Shown: piece by piece, positions 42,252 through 52,470 of the stretch
How the letters are laid out: each line of letters begins with the position of its first letter
Numbering within the stretch: the first letter of the stretch is position 1
NCBI GenBank assembly: GCA_026874595.1
Contig: JAPPUL010000068.1
Coordinates: 325,001-389,000, forward strand
DNA from: Sipunculus nudus
Taxonomy: Eukaryota > Annelida > Sipuncula > Golfingiida > Sipunculidae
Direction of reading: 5' to 3'
DNA: 64,000 bases
Notes under the pieces: generated by a model
Told to the model about the DNA's origin: nothing
What the model saw: only the letters and a program-made list of their open reading frames with translations
Databases searched by the model: none
Translations under genes and position numbers: made by a program

Positions 42252-43979
42252 TTGCAAAGACAAAAATATAAAAAGTACAGTGAAAAAGAAGAACCTATAA
42301 AGATAATTCCGCTTGGAGGGTGTCAGGAGATAGGCAAAAATTGTACAGTAGTTGAGTATCAAGATGAGATAATAGTTATTGATTGCGGAGTTATGTTTCC
42401 TGAGGCAAACATGTTTGGGGTAGATCTTGTAATTCCTGACATGAGCTATATATACGAGAACACCTCTAAAATAAAAGCAGTTCTTTTAACACATGGTCAT
42501 GAAGATCATATAGGAGCACTTGCCTATTTGCTTAAGAGAGTTAAAGTGAGTGTATATGGAACACAATTCACCCTTGCCCTTGTGAAAAATAAGCTACTTG
42601 AACACAACTTACAAGATGTAGACCTTAAAGTAGTAAACCATCGTGAGCCATTTGAGATAGGCAGTTTCAACATAGAAATGATAAGAACAACACATAGTAT
42701 AGCTGATTCCGCTGCCATACTTCTTGAAACACCCATAGGTAAGATTTTACATACAGGAGATTTTAAAATAGATCATTCACCGATAGATAATAAGAAATTT
42801 GACTTTTTTAAATTTGCCGACATAGGAGAAAAAGGCTTACTTTGCCTTCTCTCAGACAGTACAAACATTTCAAAAGAAGGCTCAACAGTATCAGAAAAGG
42901 GTATATATAAAAATCTACGCGAAACGTTTAAAAAAACAAAAGGAAGAATATTTCTAGCAACCTTTGCCTCAAACATCCATAGGATACAAATAATATTTGA
43001 TCTTGCAAGAGAGTTCAATAAAAAGGTTGCAGTCTCAGGTCGCAGCATGGAAAACAACATTACTATGGCACGTAAGTTGAAATATTTGACTTTTAATGAT
43101 GATTTGCTAATCCCAAAAGAAGATTTAGAAGATATCCCTAAAAATAAAACAATATTAATAACAACAGGAACGCAGGGTGAGCCAATGAGTGCCTTGTCGT
43201 TACTTGCACACGAAAAGCATAAATGGCTTATGATAGAGGAAAATGATAGTGTTATAATATCTGCAAGTGTAATACCTGGTAATGAGCGAGGTGTTTCTAA
43301 GATTATAAATAATCTGCTAAGAGCAGGTGCTAATGTTATTTATGAGAAGTTTGAGGATATACATGTATCAGGACATGGATATCGGGAAGAACTTAAATTA
43401 ATGCTTAGCCTAACTCGACCAAAATTCTTCATACCTGTACATGGAGAATATAAAAACCTTATATTACATGCAAAACTAGCACGTGAGCTTGGTATACCTG
43501 ATATTAATATAAAGGTTATTGAAAACGGAGATGTTGTAGAGATACTTTCTGAGAGCATAAAAAAAGAACAAAGAGTAGATTGTGGCCTCGTATTTGTTGA
43601 TGGAAAAGGCATAGGGGATGTTGGCAATCAAGTTATACAGGATAGAGAGGCTCTATCTAAAGACGGCATCGTTGTTGTTATTGTATCTATTGCAATATCT
43701 GGGAAAAAGAAGACATTCTCTACAGATATAGTCTCTCGTGGCTTTGTTTTCATAAAAGAATCAAGTACTATGTTTGCTCAGGCAAATAAAATAATAAATC
43801 AGCTCATAGCAAAGGAACTAAATACTTCTAACGGTCTAAAAAATAACGGTCTAAAAAACGAAACAATACATTTTAGTATATTAAAGACAAAAGTTAAAGA
43901 TGGAATTAAAACGTTCTTCTACAAAGAAACTAAAAGAAAGCCGATTATAATAGTTCGCATAATGAATAATTTATTATAA
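42252..43979 (+). CDS. rnj: Ribonuclease J
   Basis: 575-aa metallo-beta-lactamase/beta-CASP ribonuclease with 5' exonuclease and endonuclease activity, central to mRNA decay and rRNA maturation. Motifs: LTHGHEDHIGAL (His81, His83, Asp85, His86), HTGDFKIDHSP, the beta-CASP NIHRIQ and SGRSMENNI elements, VHVSGHGYREE-type and PVHGEY motifs, and a C-terminal domain. The start is a TTG at 42252 with GAGG 8 bases upstream. It lies 154 bases after the M16 gene. Convergent with the TPR gene at 43991, with no clear terminator between. Confidence 0.96.
   Translation: MQRQKYKKYSEKEEPIKIIPLGGCQEIGKNCTVVEYQDEIIVIDCGVMFPEANMFGVDLVIPDMSYIYENTSKIKAVLLTHGHEDHIGALAYLLKRVKVSVYGTQFTLALVKNKLLEHNLQDVDLKVVNHREPFEIGSFNIEMIRTTHSIADSAAILLETPIGKILHTGDFKIDHSPIDNKKFDFFKFADIGEKGLLCLLSDSTNISKEGSTVSEKGIYKNLRETFKKTKGRIFLATFASNIHRIQIIFDLAREFNKKVAVSGRSMENNITMARKLKYLTFNDDLLIPKEDLEDIPKNKTILITTGTQGEPMSALSLLAHEKHKWLMIEENDSVIISASVIPGNERGVSKIINNLLRAGANVIYEKFEDIHVSGHGYREELKLMLSLTRPKFFIPVHGEYKNLILHAKLARELGIPDINIKVIENGDVVEILSESIKKEQRVDCGLVFVDGKGIGDVGNQVIQDREALSKDGIVVVIVSIAISGKKKTFSTDIVSRGFVFIKESSTMFAQANKIINQLIAKELNTSNGLKNNGLKNETIHFSILKTKVKDGIKTFFYKETKRKPIIIVRIMNNLL
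43829..43858. repeat. 15-bp tandem repeat x2 in the 3' part of rnj
   Basis: TAACGGTCTAAAAAA occurs twice without a gap, encoding NGLKN-NGLKN in the C-terminal domain. Confidence 0.85.
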
Positions 43980-43990
43980 CGAACCCTTTA

Positions 43991-44773
43991 TCAAGATTTC
44001 TTTTGTATTTCCTTAATCTTGTATTCAGCATCATAATAGCTTTCTGCATCCACTTTGTATAAATCGTTATCTAAACTGCTCTTATAATATAGCTGTGCCT
44101 TCTCATATTTATGTTCCTCAAAATATATATCAGCAATCATCTTCTCGCATAATGCTGGCATATATTTAATTCCTAAATTCTTGTATGATATAAAACTCTT
44201 ATGAAATGCCTCAAGTGCCTCACTACCCTTCTTTGCACTATATAAAACTATACCCAAATTATAATATGCCTCACTCAATTTCTCTTGTATAGAAAACTTA
44301 TTATATATGTCTATTGCTTTATTAAAGAAAAACTCACAGTTATCAAAATCAAATATCTTATAAAACAAATATCCTAGATTACAATATAATATCCCAAACT
44401 CTTCTCTAAGATTATCAATATCAACAAAACCAAGACTTTGAACATAATATTGCTTAGACTTTTCATACTCCCCTATATAATAATATATAACTCCTATATC
44501 GTTTAATGACTCACATATATAATAATCTATACCTACATTCTTCCTAATACTAAGCGCTTGCTCCCTATACTTAAGAGCCTTTTTATAATCTCTGCTTTTA
44601 AGCGCTATATAACCTAATATATTATATATATAACTTCTAGCTATTTCACTTAATTTGTCATTTAATAAAAGCCCTTGGAAATATTCAAGCCCTTGTTTAT
44701 GTTCCCTGCTTTCTATATAAGTATTTGCAAGCTCTTGCCATGTAACTATCTTTTCTTGTTCTTCTAACGTCAT
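43991..44773 (-). CDS. Tetratricopeptide-repeat protein
   Basis: 260-aa soluble protein made of at least five TPR-like helix pairs, recognisable by the repeated A-L-x-Y/F...G-x-x-Y-Y-x-x-G-E-Y-x-x-A pattern (for example YYNLGIVLYSAKKGSEALEAFHKSF at about 170-194). There is no signal peptide and no fused catalytic or DNA-binding domain. TPR proteins are scaffolds, so the partner cannot be told from sequence. It is the last gene of the murB-addA-comEC run on the minus strand, 125 bases downstream of comEC, and may have its own promoter. Confidence 0.8.
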   Translation of the reverse strand: MTLEEQEKIVTWQELANTYIESREHKQGLEYFQGLLLNDKLSEIARSYIYNILGYIALKSRDYKKALKYREQALSIRKNVGIDYYICESLNDIGVIYYYIGEYEKSKQYYVQSLGFVDIDNLREEFGILYCNLGYLFYKIFDFDNCEFFFNKAIDIYNKFSIQEKLSEAYYNLGIVLYSAKKGSEALEAFHKSFISYKNLGIKYMPALCEKMIADIYFEEHKYEKAQLYYKSSLDNDLYKVDAESYYDAEYKIKEIQKKS

Positions 44774-44898
44774 TTTTAACCTTATATTAAACTTAGACTT
44801 GCTTATATTTATATATAATAATTATTTACAGTAAACAATTAAAGATATTTTACTATTAGCTAAGAAACTATTCAAAAATAAATTATTACTATAACTAA

Positions 44899-46584
44899 TT
44901 AGTTTATATTATCTACAACATCTAGTTTAATGCCTTTTATCCTATCATATAAAAACATTAAAAAGACATAATATGGTATAGCAAGCATGTAGAGCCAAAT
45001 ATCTTCATATTCTATAGTTACATACGCCCATGACAAAGATACACTATATTGTGCAATATCTAAAATTAACCTTCCAAGCCATTCTATAAGTCTTACAATT
45101 ATTTGTGCTAAACTTGGAAAAGGCATTATAGACAAAGATGTTACCATCGAAAGGACTATAGCCAATATGACCAAGCCTTGTACTAAAGGAACTATTAATA
45201 TATTTGCAAGAAACCCTACAAGTGAATAGCCTTTAAAATAATATATAATTATCGGTATTATAAACACTTGTCCTGAGATGCTCATGCTTAAAACTCCTAC
45301 CAAAAAGAATATAATAGAGCGCATATATTTATAGCCTTTATAACCTCCTCTATATATTATCTTTCTAAACCATAAATTTAGTCTCTCCCCATATGTCAAT
45401 ATGCCGAATGTTGCTAAAAACGATAATTGATAACTTATGTGAAATAGATATAATGGGTCTATCAAAAGAGATATAAAAGCGGCTACGAATAGACTGTTAT
45501 AATGATTTTTATCCCTATCAAAAAGTAATACCAAAATAAAACAAAAATACATTATAACCGCGCGTAATATAGATGCTTTATACCCCACTACCCCCATATA
45601 GACTATAAGAGCAAGTCCTACTACTATAATTATTACACGCCTTTTTAAGCCTAATATTCGTAGTAATATGTAAAATGTTAAACCTATCATCCCTACATGC
45701 ATGCCAGATATCGCAAGAACATGCATTATTCCCGCTTCTTTGAATATATCTCGCATTTCCGATGATAACTCTTCCCGCTTACCCAGTATCATTGCTTGTA
45801 ATAATACATCAACATCTTTTGATAGCCTTGAGGCATATTTACTCGATAGATAATCTCTTATATTATTTACAAATTTGCTATATCCATCTACAAACCCTTC
45901 CGACCCATCGCTTGAGAGTTTCTTAACTTGATTTTCTCTATAGGGATAGCTTAGGTAACTTATCCCTCTATCCTCTAAATACTGTCTATAATCAAATCCG
46001 CCGTATCCTCCTATAACATCAAGCTCTTTTACGGATCTTGTTTTATGCATGATTATAACATAATCTCCTAGCTCAAGACCTTCTAATATATAACGACTCT
46101 TTACTAGAATATCTCCCTCTGCTAAAAATGATTCTAACCCATCAAGCCTTATCTCCTCTACTTTAACAACATATTCTTGCCTTTTATAACTACTACCACC
46201 CCATCTGCCACCCCATCTGCCATAAACCCCGCTTGACCCTCTCCTCTCTATTTCCTTGACTTTTGGGTAACTTGATACTCGACCATAAAAACTATCTAAT
46301 TCTTGGCTTTGTACACTTAAGTTTATTACTCCTTCTTTCGTATTGGTTGTTCTATATTCATAGTAGCTTAGAAACAATAATGGTAGGCTTAGTAAAAATA
46401 ATAGGCTTGCAAACTTTCTATTAATAAACCTATATAATATTAATGACAAAATTAGGACCAATAATCCCGCTAGATATACTATTTCCCAACTCCATATGTC
46501 CGTATATCTTCCTAGCAATATCGATATTATATAGATTATTAGAAATTTATAGATAGGGAGATTAGCCCATTCTTTTATTACCAT
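44899..46584 (-). CDS. comEC: ComEC/Rec2 DNA-uptake channel protein lacking the C-terminal MBL domain
   Basis: 561-aa membrane protein. N-terminal helices and an OB-like DUF4131 domain (about 85-225) are followed by the Competence domain with the signature GIMHVLAISGMHVGMIGL (about 288-305) and about 8 further helices. The protein ends about 25 residues after the last helix. Many ComEC proteins carry an MBL nuclease domain there; this one does not. The gene follows addA by 17 bases and probably belongs to the same transcript. ComEC transports single-stranded DNA across the inner membrane; no other competence gene is visible in the window. Confidence 0.9.
   Translation of the reverse strand: MVIKEWANLPIYKFLIIYIISILLGRYTDIWSWEIVYLAGLLVLILSLILYRFINRKFASLLFLLSLPLLFLSYYEYRTTNTKEGVINLSVQSQELDSFYGRVSSYPKVKEIERRGSSGVYGRWGGRWGGSSYKRQEYVVKVEEIRLDGLESFLAEGDILVKSRYILEGLELGDYVIIMHKTRSVKELDVIGGYGGFDYRQYLEDRGISYLSYPYRENQVKKLSSDGSEGFVDGYSKFVNNIRDYLSSKYASRLSKDVDVLLQAMILGKREELSSEMRDIFKEAGIMHVLAISGMHVGMIGLTFYILLRILGLKRRVIIIVVGLALIVYMGVVGYKASILRAVIMYFCFILVLLFDRDKNHYNSLFVAAFISLLIDPLYLFHISYQLSFLATFGILTYGERLNLWFRKIIYRGGYKGYKYMRSIIFFLVGVLSMSISGQVFIIPIIIYYFKGYSLVGFLANILIVPLVQGLVILAIVLSMVTSLSIMPFPSLAQIIVRLIEWLGRLILDIAQYSVSLSWAYVTIEYEDIWLYMLAIPYYVFLMFLYDRIKGIKLDVVDNIN
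46196..46219. repeat. 12-bp tandem repeat x2 in comEC
   Basis: CCACCCCATCTG twice in tandem encodes the duplicated RWGG-RWGG in the loop domain of ComEC. Confidence 0.85.
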
Positions 46585-46601
46585 TTCAACCGCAATGGGC
46601 T

Positions 46602-49600
46602 TTACCCTTTTTTATCCTTTCCTTTATTCTCGCACATTAAATAACCACACATATAACAATCTCTTTTGCTTGCATTCCTTGTGTGGAAGTACTCTTTTGC
46701 ATCTTCTCCCCCTCTAAAACCCCTTTCTATCTCCAATAGCCTCTTTAACAGCTCTTCCTTTACTCCCGCTTCTTGTGATTTTGTTTTATATATTATTGGG
46801 GATACTTTGTCTATTGTACAGTAATATAAACTCGATTCTATCGCGTCTTGCAAATTATTAACATATAATATATTAACTACTAGCCAATATATTGCCATCT
46901 GTACCCCATAGCGATTATCACTCTCTTTTATCTCTGCTTCAAGAACTCTCTCTTTACTATTTAAGCCCGATTTAAACTTGTGTGTTTTATAATCTATAAC
47001 TCTAAAAATACCTTCTGGACTCTTATATACTTTGTCTATAATCCCCTCTAGTAACGTCTGGCCTAGCTTATAACTAAAGGACAGCTCGTTCTTGTCGTAC
47101 TCTCCTGCCTCAGTACCTGCTGTTTCAAGTATATTTTTATATACATTAGATTTTAGAAAGTTTTCTGTGTATTCTAATACTTTTGCCTTTACCTTCTCTA
47201 CGCTATCTTCTTCATATAATAATAGCTGTTTCTCAAGTTTAACGCATATTAATATAAATTGCTCCAACGTAGCCATTATACCAACATCCCCAAGCCCCTC
47301 CTTATACCATTCATAACCCTCAAGTACTTTATGTACTAAGTTCCCTACTAAGTTTAATGGCAACTCCTCCCCTTCTGTCCCTTTTACATCACTCTCATAT
47401 TCCAATTCCTTATAAAATGTACTGCTGTATAACTTATGTTCCTCTGACTCCTTTATACCTAAGACAAACCTGTAATAATATTTCCTTAGACACTGATTGT
47501 AAACCAAAAATGATGTGGGCGTTAGCCTCTCCAATAACACATCCCCCTTGAAACAGCTTATTTTAGCATCTTTATCTATTCCGCCACTCTCTTCCTTAAC
47601 TCCTTCCTTAACTCCTTCACTTACTCCCTCTTTAACTGCATAGTTTACTAGCACTTTAAATACATAATCATCCCTACTGAATACCTTCTGTGCATATATC
47701 TCCTCATCCTCAGCCTTATCTTTATCTACAAACCCGCTCAACCAGCTCTTTAATTCCTCATGCATAGTATATAATATATCAAATAAATAATCTGCCCAAC
47801 TTGTCCTCGCCCTTACATCATAAATATCCTTAGGCTCCAATATTATTTGACTTGATAAAATAAGCTTCCTTTGTGCTCGGGTCAGCGCAACGTATAACAA
47901 GCGTTTGCTCTCTGATATCTCCTCCTTCGTTTCTTCATGTCTAAGATAGTTGTACAGCATGTTTCCTTCTAATTCCAACTCGCCTTCTAAATTACCTTCT
48001 AATAGAGATTTAAGCACTATGCCAAAATTGTCATTAACATACATAATATCTGAGCTCACATGCCGTTGCAACCCAAGATTTGGTATTATTACTACCGGAT
48101 ATTCCATCCCCTTTGATTGATGTATTGTTGTTAGTACTACTTTGTCTGACAATAAATCATAACCAAGATTATTATCTTTTCCTTCTGACAACCTATATAT
48201 ATACTCTATTACCTCTGTTAAGGTACTCTCTACTTGCCTTAATACAAAATCTTCAAGCTTTAATAAAAATATACGTAGTCGCTCATTTGCTATATCGCCT
48301 CCTTCCAACCCAGATAATACTATCCTATAGTTACTACTTTCAAGTAGTCCTTTTAATAGTTCGTCTGCTCTTAACTTGTTTTTTTCTTCACTATAATATT
48401 TTAATAGTTTAGCTAGACGGCTTATCTTTTCCCGCTCGGCTTCTTCTAAAAACTCATTCTCTTTATAGTTTGAAAACCCTCTTAATACGCTTTGTCTTAT
48501 ATATCCTCCATCTAAAGATACTTCCTCCTTCCTATAAGTTAGATAAAGTAGACTTATATCTTTTATCCCGCAGAATGGTGACCTTAATACGCTTGTTAGT
48601 GCTTTTTCATCCTCTGTGTCATTTAATAGCTTTAATATGTTTAAACTATCTACTATCTCTCGGCTTTTATAAAAATTAGCGTCTCTTTGAAGGATGTAGG
48701 GGATGCCTGCTTTTGTTAGTGCATTCGCATACTTTTTCACTTTGGTCATTGTTCGAAAAAGAAGTACTATATCTCCATATTTACAAAAACCATTTAATAC
48801 CATATCTTTTATCCGCTTAGATATACCATCAGCTTCTTTTTCAAGACTCTTTTTTCCCTCATACAACAGTATTTCTATCCCAACATCATCTACATCCCCT
48901 CCTAAAAACCCATTACCACCAAGCTTATTAGACTCATAGCATGTCTCATAAGGCTCATAGGAATATCTCATAAGCTCATTAAATATCATATTATTATAGG
49001 ATATTATCTCTTTTGTACTACGATAGTTATTATTTAGATTTATTGTTATGTCTGTTTCCTTCCTTAAATCAGCAAACGTTTTCACATCTGCTCCCCGAAA
49101 TCTATATATCGATTGCTTCTCATCTCCTACCATAAAGAAATTTATCCTATCTCCTTCACCCATGCCTTCTACATTCAATAAACCTCGTAAAAGCCCCATC
49201 TGTTGCGAATCTATATCTTGTACCTCATCCACCATAAGGTAGCTTATCTCGCTTCTTATAGACACACTAGAAAAACCATCGCCTACCCCAATTACTAGTT
49301 CTAAGGCCCGCATTTGCATCTGTCCAAAAGTTAGACTATTTCCGCTTTGCCAATCATATAATATCTTGTCTTTTAAATTGCTTCCTAAAAGCCAGCCTTT
49401 AACCATTTCGTATACTATAACTAATAACTTAGTTGGCTCTGTTTCTGTGTATATATCAAAATCTTCCGTCTTATATAACGCCTCGGGTAATCTCCATAAT
49501 ATTAGATTTAAAAACCTAGTACATTTTAACTTAAGTTCCTTAGCCTCTTTTTTATCTATACCTTTTAATATTATCTTACTAGGTTCTGCATTGTAGATCG

Positions 49601-50414
49601 GCTTTAACAGTGTATAGCTTATATCCTCAGCATTACATGAGAATAATAGCTTAAGAGACTCTAATAACTCATTTATTTTTGCGTTCTCTTCATCAACCCC
49701 CCATAACACTGCTTCTAACTCTTTTTCAAAAACAGCATAATCTTTTTCAATATCTATACGACTTCTTACAAACCTAGATGCTACCTCATTGCGACGCTCC
49801 CTAAGAGCTTTTAGTAAATCTTTAGACTCAATAGCATCATTCTTCCAAGATATTCCTTGATTGATAAATAGATGGATTAACATTTTTATGATTTGACTTT
49901 GGGAATAATACTTAAGTAGCTTCTTTATAGCTTCTTTATCCTTGACAGCTTTATTCTCCTCAACCATATTTTCAAGCTTATTACGTAGGTAAATCTCAAG
50001 CCTATATGAAAGATAATCTTCATCTAGTACATAGAAATTAGGATCTAGCCCAAGCTCATAGGCATGCTCACGAAGTAATTTTGCACAGTAAGAATGTATT
50101 GTTGATATGTTTACTCTATTATAAGAGCGCTTTACTCTATTCCAATATTCAAATTCTCCCCCTGCACTACCCTCCAACCGTTTTAGTATTCCCTTATATA
50201 TCCTATCTCGCATCTCGTTTGATGCCTTATCTGTAAACGTCATTGCAACTATTTTAGACACGTTAAGGCGCTTCTTATCTAATATATTTAGGTATCTTTC
50301 TACCAACACTGCCGTTTTTCCTGTCCCCGCTGAGGCATTTACATACACACTCTTTTCTATCTCATCTACTGCTTTTTGCTGCTCATCATTTAATCGTATT
50401 TCATAGCCCGACAA
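46602..50414 (-). CDS. addA: ATP-dependent helicase/nuclease AddA (RecB-like)
   Basis: 1270-aa UvrD-type superfamily-1 helicase with a C-terminal RecB-family nuclease. Walker A is ASAGTGKT (27-34). Helicase motifs continue with VDEVQDID, VGDEKQSIYRFRGAD, LNNNYRS, TIHQSKGMEYPVV and LLYVALTRAQ. The PD-(D/E)xK nuclease has LLEGIIDKVY and VIDYKTHK (about 1145-1175). It ends in CYMCGYLMCEN, a cysteine cluster. AddA works with AddB in double-strand-break repair; addB would be expected upstream but is not in this window (murB lies there). The start is a TTG at 50414 with GGAAGG 9 bases upstream. Confidence 0.93.
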   Translation of the reverse strand: MSGYEIRLNDEQQKAVDEIEKSVYVNASAGTGKTAVLVERYLNILDKKRLNVSKIVAMTFTDKASNEMRDRIYKGILKRLEGSAGGEFEYWNRVKRSYNRVNISTIHSYCAKLLREHAYELGLDPNFYVLDEDYLSYRLEIYLRNKLENMVEENKAVKDKEAIKKLLKYYSQSQIIKMLIHLFINQGISWKNDAIESKDLLKALRERRNEVASRFVRSRIDIEKDYAVFEKELEAVLWGVDEENAKINELLESLKLLFSCNAEDISYTLLKPIYNAEPSKIILKGIDKKEAKELKLKCTRFLNLILWRLPEALYKTEDFDIYTETEPTKLLVIVYEMVKGWLLGSNLKDKILYDWQSGNSLTFGQMQMRALELVIGVGDGFSSVSIRSEISYLMVDEVQDIDSQQMGLLRGLLNVEGMGEGDRINFFMVGDEKQSIYRFRGADVKTFADLRKETDITINLNNNYRSTKEIISYNNMIFNELMRYSYEPYETCYESNKLGGNGFLGGDVDDVGIEILLYEGKKSLEKEADGISKRIKDMVLNGFCKYGDIVLLFRTMTKVKKYANALTKAGIPYILQRDANFYKSREIVDSLNILKLLNDTEDEKALTSVLRSPFCGIKDISLLYLTYRKEEVSLDGGYIRQSVLRGFSNYKENEFLEEAEREKISRLAKLLKYYSEEKNKLRADELLKGLLESSNYRIVLSGLEGGDIANERLRIFLLKLEDFVLRQVESTLTEVIEYIYRLSEGKDNNLGYDLLSDKVVLTTIHQSKGMEYPVVIIPNLGLQRHVSSDIMYVNDNFGIVLKSLLEGNLEGELELEGNMLYNYLRHEETKEEISESKRLLYVALTRAQRKLILSSQIILEPKDIYDVRARTSWADYLFDILYTMHEELKSWLSGFVDKDKAEDEEIYAQKVFSRDDYVFKVLVNYAVKEGVSEGVKEGVKEESGGIDKDAKISCFKGDVLLERLTPTSFLVYNQCLRKYYYRFVLGIKESEEHKLYSSTFYKELEYESDVKGTEGEELPLNLVGNLVHKVLEGYEWYKEGLGDVGIMATLEQFILICVKLEKQLLLYEEDSVEKVKAKVLEYTENFLKSNVYKNILETAGTEAGEYDKNELSFSYKLGQTLLEGIIDKVYKSPEGIFRVIDYKTHKFKSGLNSKERVLEAEIKESDNRYGVQMAIYWLVVNILYVNNLQDAIESSLYYCTIDKVSPIIYKTKSQEAGVKEELLKRLLEIERGFRGGEDAKEYFHTRNASKRDCYMCGYLMCENKGKDKKG
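47592..47615. repeat. 12-bp tandem repeat x2 in addA
   Basis: TTCCTTAACTCC twice in tandem, with further related copies beside it, encodes a KEGV-EGVKEGVKEE stretch in a charged linker of AddA. Confidence 0.8.
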
Positions 50415-50465
50415 ACAACTTTACCTTCCTTGCTTTTTTTTTTCGCTCCCTTTATATTAAAACTT

Positions 50466-51353
50466 CTAAAAACTTCCCAAAAACTGTATCTCGCATTCCA
50501 TATCTATTTTACGCTCTTGCTTTACCTTGCTCTTTACGTAATCTATTAGCTTTAACACATCTTCTGAGCTTCCTACCCCTCCATTTATTATGAAATTAGC
50601 ATGTTCCTCCGATATCTTTACCCCGCCAAAGTCCTTACCCTTTAGTCCTGCTTCATCTATTAGCTTACCTGCCGGCAGACCAAGCTCATAATCATTCTTA
50701 AATACACACCCTGCACTTCTATAACTATATTGTTTGCTTTTAACTCGATGCTTCTTATTCTCTAGCATCTTTGCTCTAATTTCTTCCTTTCCATAACCGT
50801 TTTTGACACCATTTATAGTGAAACACGTTGTGTATATCTTATCTTGTATCCGACTTTGAAAAACACTGTCTTTATAACTATATTTAAGTTCATCGCCTTC
50901 ATACACACGCCAGCTAAGACTTTCATAATCTAGAACCTCAACCTCTTTTACCACCTCTTCCATACTCCCACCAAACGCACGGGCATTCATATATGTCGAC
51001 CCGCCAACTGTTCCAGGCATCCCATACAAAAATTCAAACCCGCTTATCCCATGTTTTAGGCAATATAATGATAAGTCAGTATTACTACAGCCCGATTCAA
51101 CCGCTAATATATCTCCTCTTCTCTCTATTTTTGACATTTCTATTGTGATTATTGCGCCGCCTTCGTAGTATTTATCTCCTATCAAAACGTTACTTCCTGC
51201 TCCTATTACAAAATGGGGCAGACCCTTTTCTTTTATGTAGCTAAAGCTTTTTAGAAACTCTTCACGATTTCCTGGCTTTAATATATACTTTATCACTCCG
51301 CCTATTTTAAATGTAGTTGCATCGGCTATTGACACATCCTCTTGAATCTCCAT
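50466..51353 (-). CDS. murB: UDP-N-acetylenolpyruvoylglucosamine reductase MurB
   Basis: FAD enzyme that completes UDP-MurNAc, the first committed peptidoglycan precursor. The FAD-binding motif IGAGSNVLI (50-58) and GMPGTVGGSTYMNARAFG (111-128) are typical. The catalytic proton-donor position in YRSAGCVFKN is Cys216 where E. coli has serine. At 295 aa it is of the shorter MurB class, lacking the E. coli extra loop. It starts 161 bases after the preceding unknown gene and lies 52 bases before addA. Confidence 0.95.
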   Translation of the reverse strand: MEIQEDVSIADATTFKIGGVIKYILKPGNREEFLKSFSYIKEKGLPHFVIGAGSNVLIGDKYYEGGAIITIEMSKIERRGDILAVESGCSNTDLSLYCLKHGISGFEFLYGMPGTVGGSTYMNARAFGGSMEEVVKEVEVLDYESLSWRVYEGDELKYSYKDSVFQSRIQDKIYTTCFTINGVKNGYGKEEIRAKMLENKKHRVKSKQYSYRSAGCVFKNDYELGLPAGKLIDEAGLKGKDFGGVKISEEHANFIINGGVGSSEDVLKLIDYVKSKVKQERKIDMECEIQFLGSF

Positions 51354-51513
51354 CCTTTTACATCCTACATTTCCATAATCAAAAGCATTTATTTGTTCCT
51401 CTAAGCCCTGTACAGCAATTACTCTTTTCTCGTTTATAACACTTATATATATTAGGAATTATATTCTTTTTTTGTATGTTCTTTATTTATATATATATAT
51501 TCTTTTATCTGCC

Positions 51514-52320
51514 CTACAAATTCTGCTCCAATGTCAGTATCTTCTCCTTTATTGAAGACGCTTCTTCGTAGTTTTCATTGTATATTGCAAAAAATTTCTT
51601 CGTATACAAATTTACAAGCTTATCTCCTATTATTCCCGGCATGAACAGTACTGAAAGAAAATTATCTATATCATATTTATTCTCTTCATTCAATTTTGTA
51701 ATCACACTTACAATCTTTTTCCTAGATAGACTTTTACGTCGCTCCTCATAATCTAAATCATATCCTTCTAATCTATTCTCTATCCTCTGCTCTACAACAT
51801 CATCACCTATAATCTCTTCCAAAAGACTATCTTGTACTATAATACCATCGCCTAGCTCTTCTTCTCCACTCACCGTCTCTTTCCGCATGTCTTCTCGCAT
51901 TTCCTTACTCAACTTTTCAAGCAAGCGCAATCTTTCTTTCTCTGATAATGTTTCTTCCAAAAGTTCAAACCGTCCCCTATACATTTCTGCATACTCCTCT
52001 ATCACATTATTATATGCTTCTATCTCCTTATTGTAAAACGATGTCAAATCATCCCCTACATCTTGCGGGAATTCCATCTCTCCTGCATATACAACATCGC
52101 ATTGGACTCCTCTTATCCTTGCGAATAGCTCTTCTACTGAGGCCATCGGAACTGGGGGAAATGTCGCCGTCAATAACTTGCCATCTACTGTCAAAGGAGA
52201 TACCGCAAAGTTGATTGCAAATATACTACACCCTGGGACTATCGGGTTATCTTCGCTTATATCCCAATAGATTATTCCACTCCCTACCAAATTATCTATA
52301 TCCCCTCTTCGTAATATCAT
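51514..52320 (-). CDS. Unknown protein with a C-terminal UVR-like motif
   Basis: 268 aa, no signal peptide or membrane helix. The N-terminal 100 residues look globular (IIYWDISEDNPIVPGCSIFAINFAVSPLTV). A long charged helical region follows (about 100-200, Glu/Lys/Arg-rich, possibly coiled-coil). The last 30 residues (FAIYNENYEEASSIKEKILTLEQ) resemble a UVR motif (the UvrB-UvrC contact helix pair), also found in clp-linked McsA proteins. I do not recognise the whole protein. It lies downstream of fliN by 150 bases on the same strand, but a flagellar role is not supported by sequence. Confidence 0.55.
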   Translation of the reverse strand: MILRRGDIDNLVGSGIIYWDISEDNPIVPGCSIFAINFAVSPLTVDGKLLTATFPPVPMASVEELFARIRGVQCDVVYAGEMEFPQDVGDDLTSFYNKEIEAYNNVIEEYAEMYRGRFELLEETLSEKERLRLLEKLSKEMREDMRKETVSGEEELGDGIIVQDSLLEEIIGDDVVEQRIENRLEGYDLDYEERRKSLSRKKIVSVITKLNEENKYDIDNFLSVLFMPGIIGDKLVNLYTKKFFAIYNENYEEASSIKEKILTLEQNL

Positions 52321-52470
52321 AGTAATCTTTCGCTTAATTTATATATTAGATTTGGCTGCCTAATATAAACTCTTTAAAAAAAGGAAACCATTATATTAAT
52401 ATAACTCAATTGGCATATAAACCTAATAGTTTTTTAACTCTCGATTTTTTGTTAGATTTTTTGGTTGGCT

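Noticed and set aside
46602-50414. AddA as evidence of a nearby addB gene
   Set aside because: The upstream neighbour is murB and the downstream one comEC; no AddB-like frame exists in the window.
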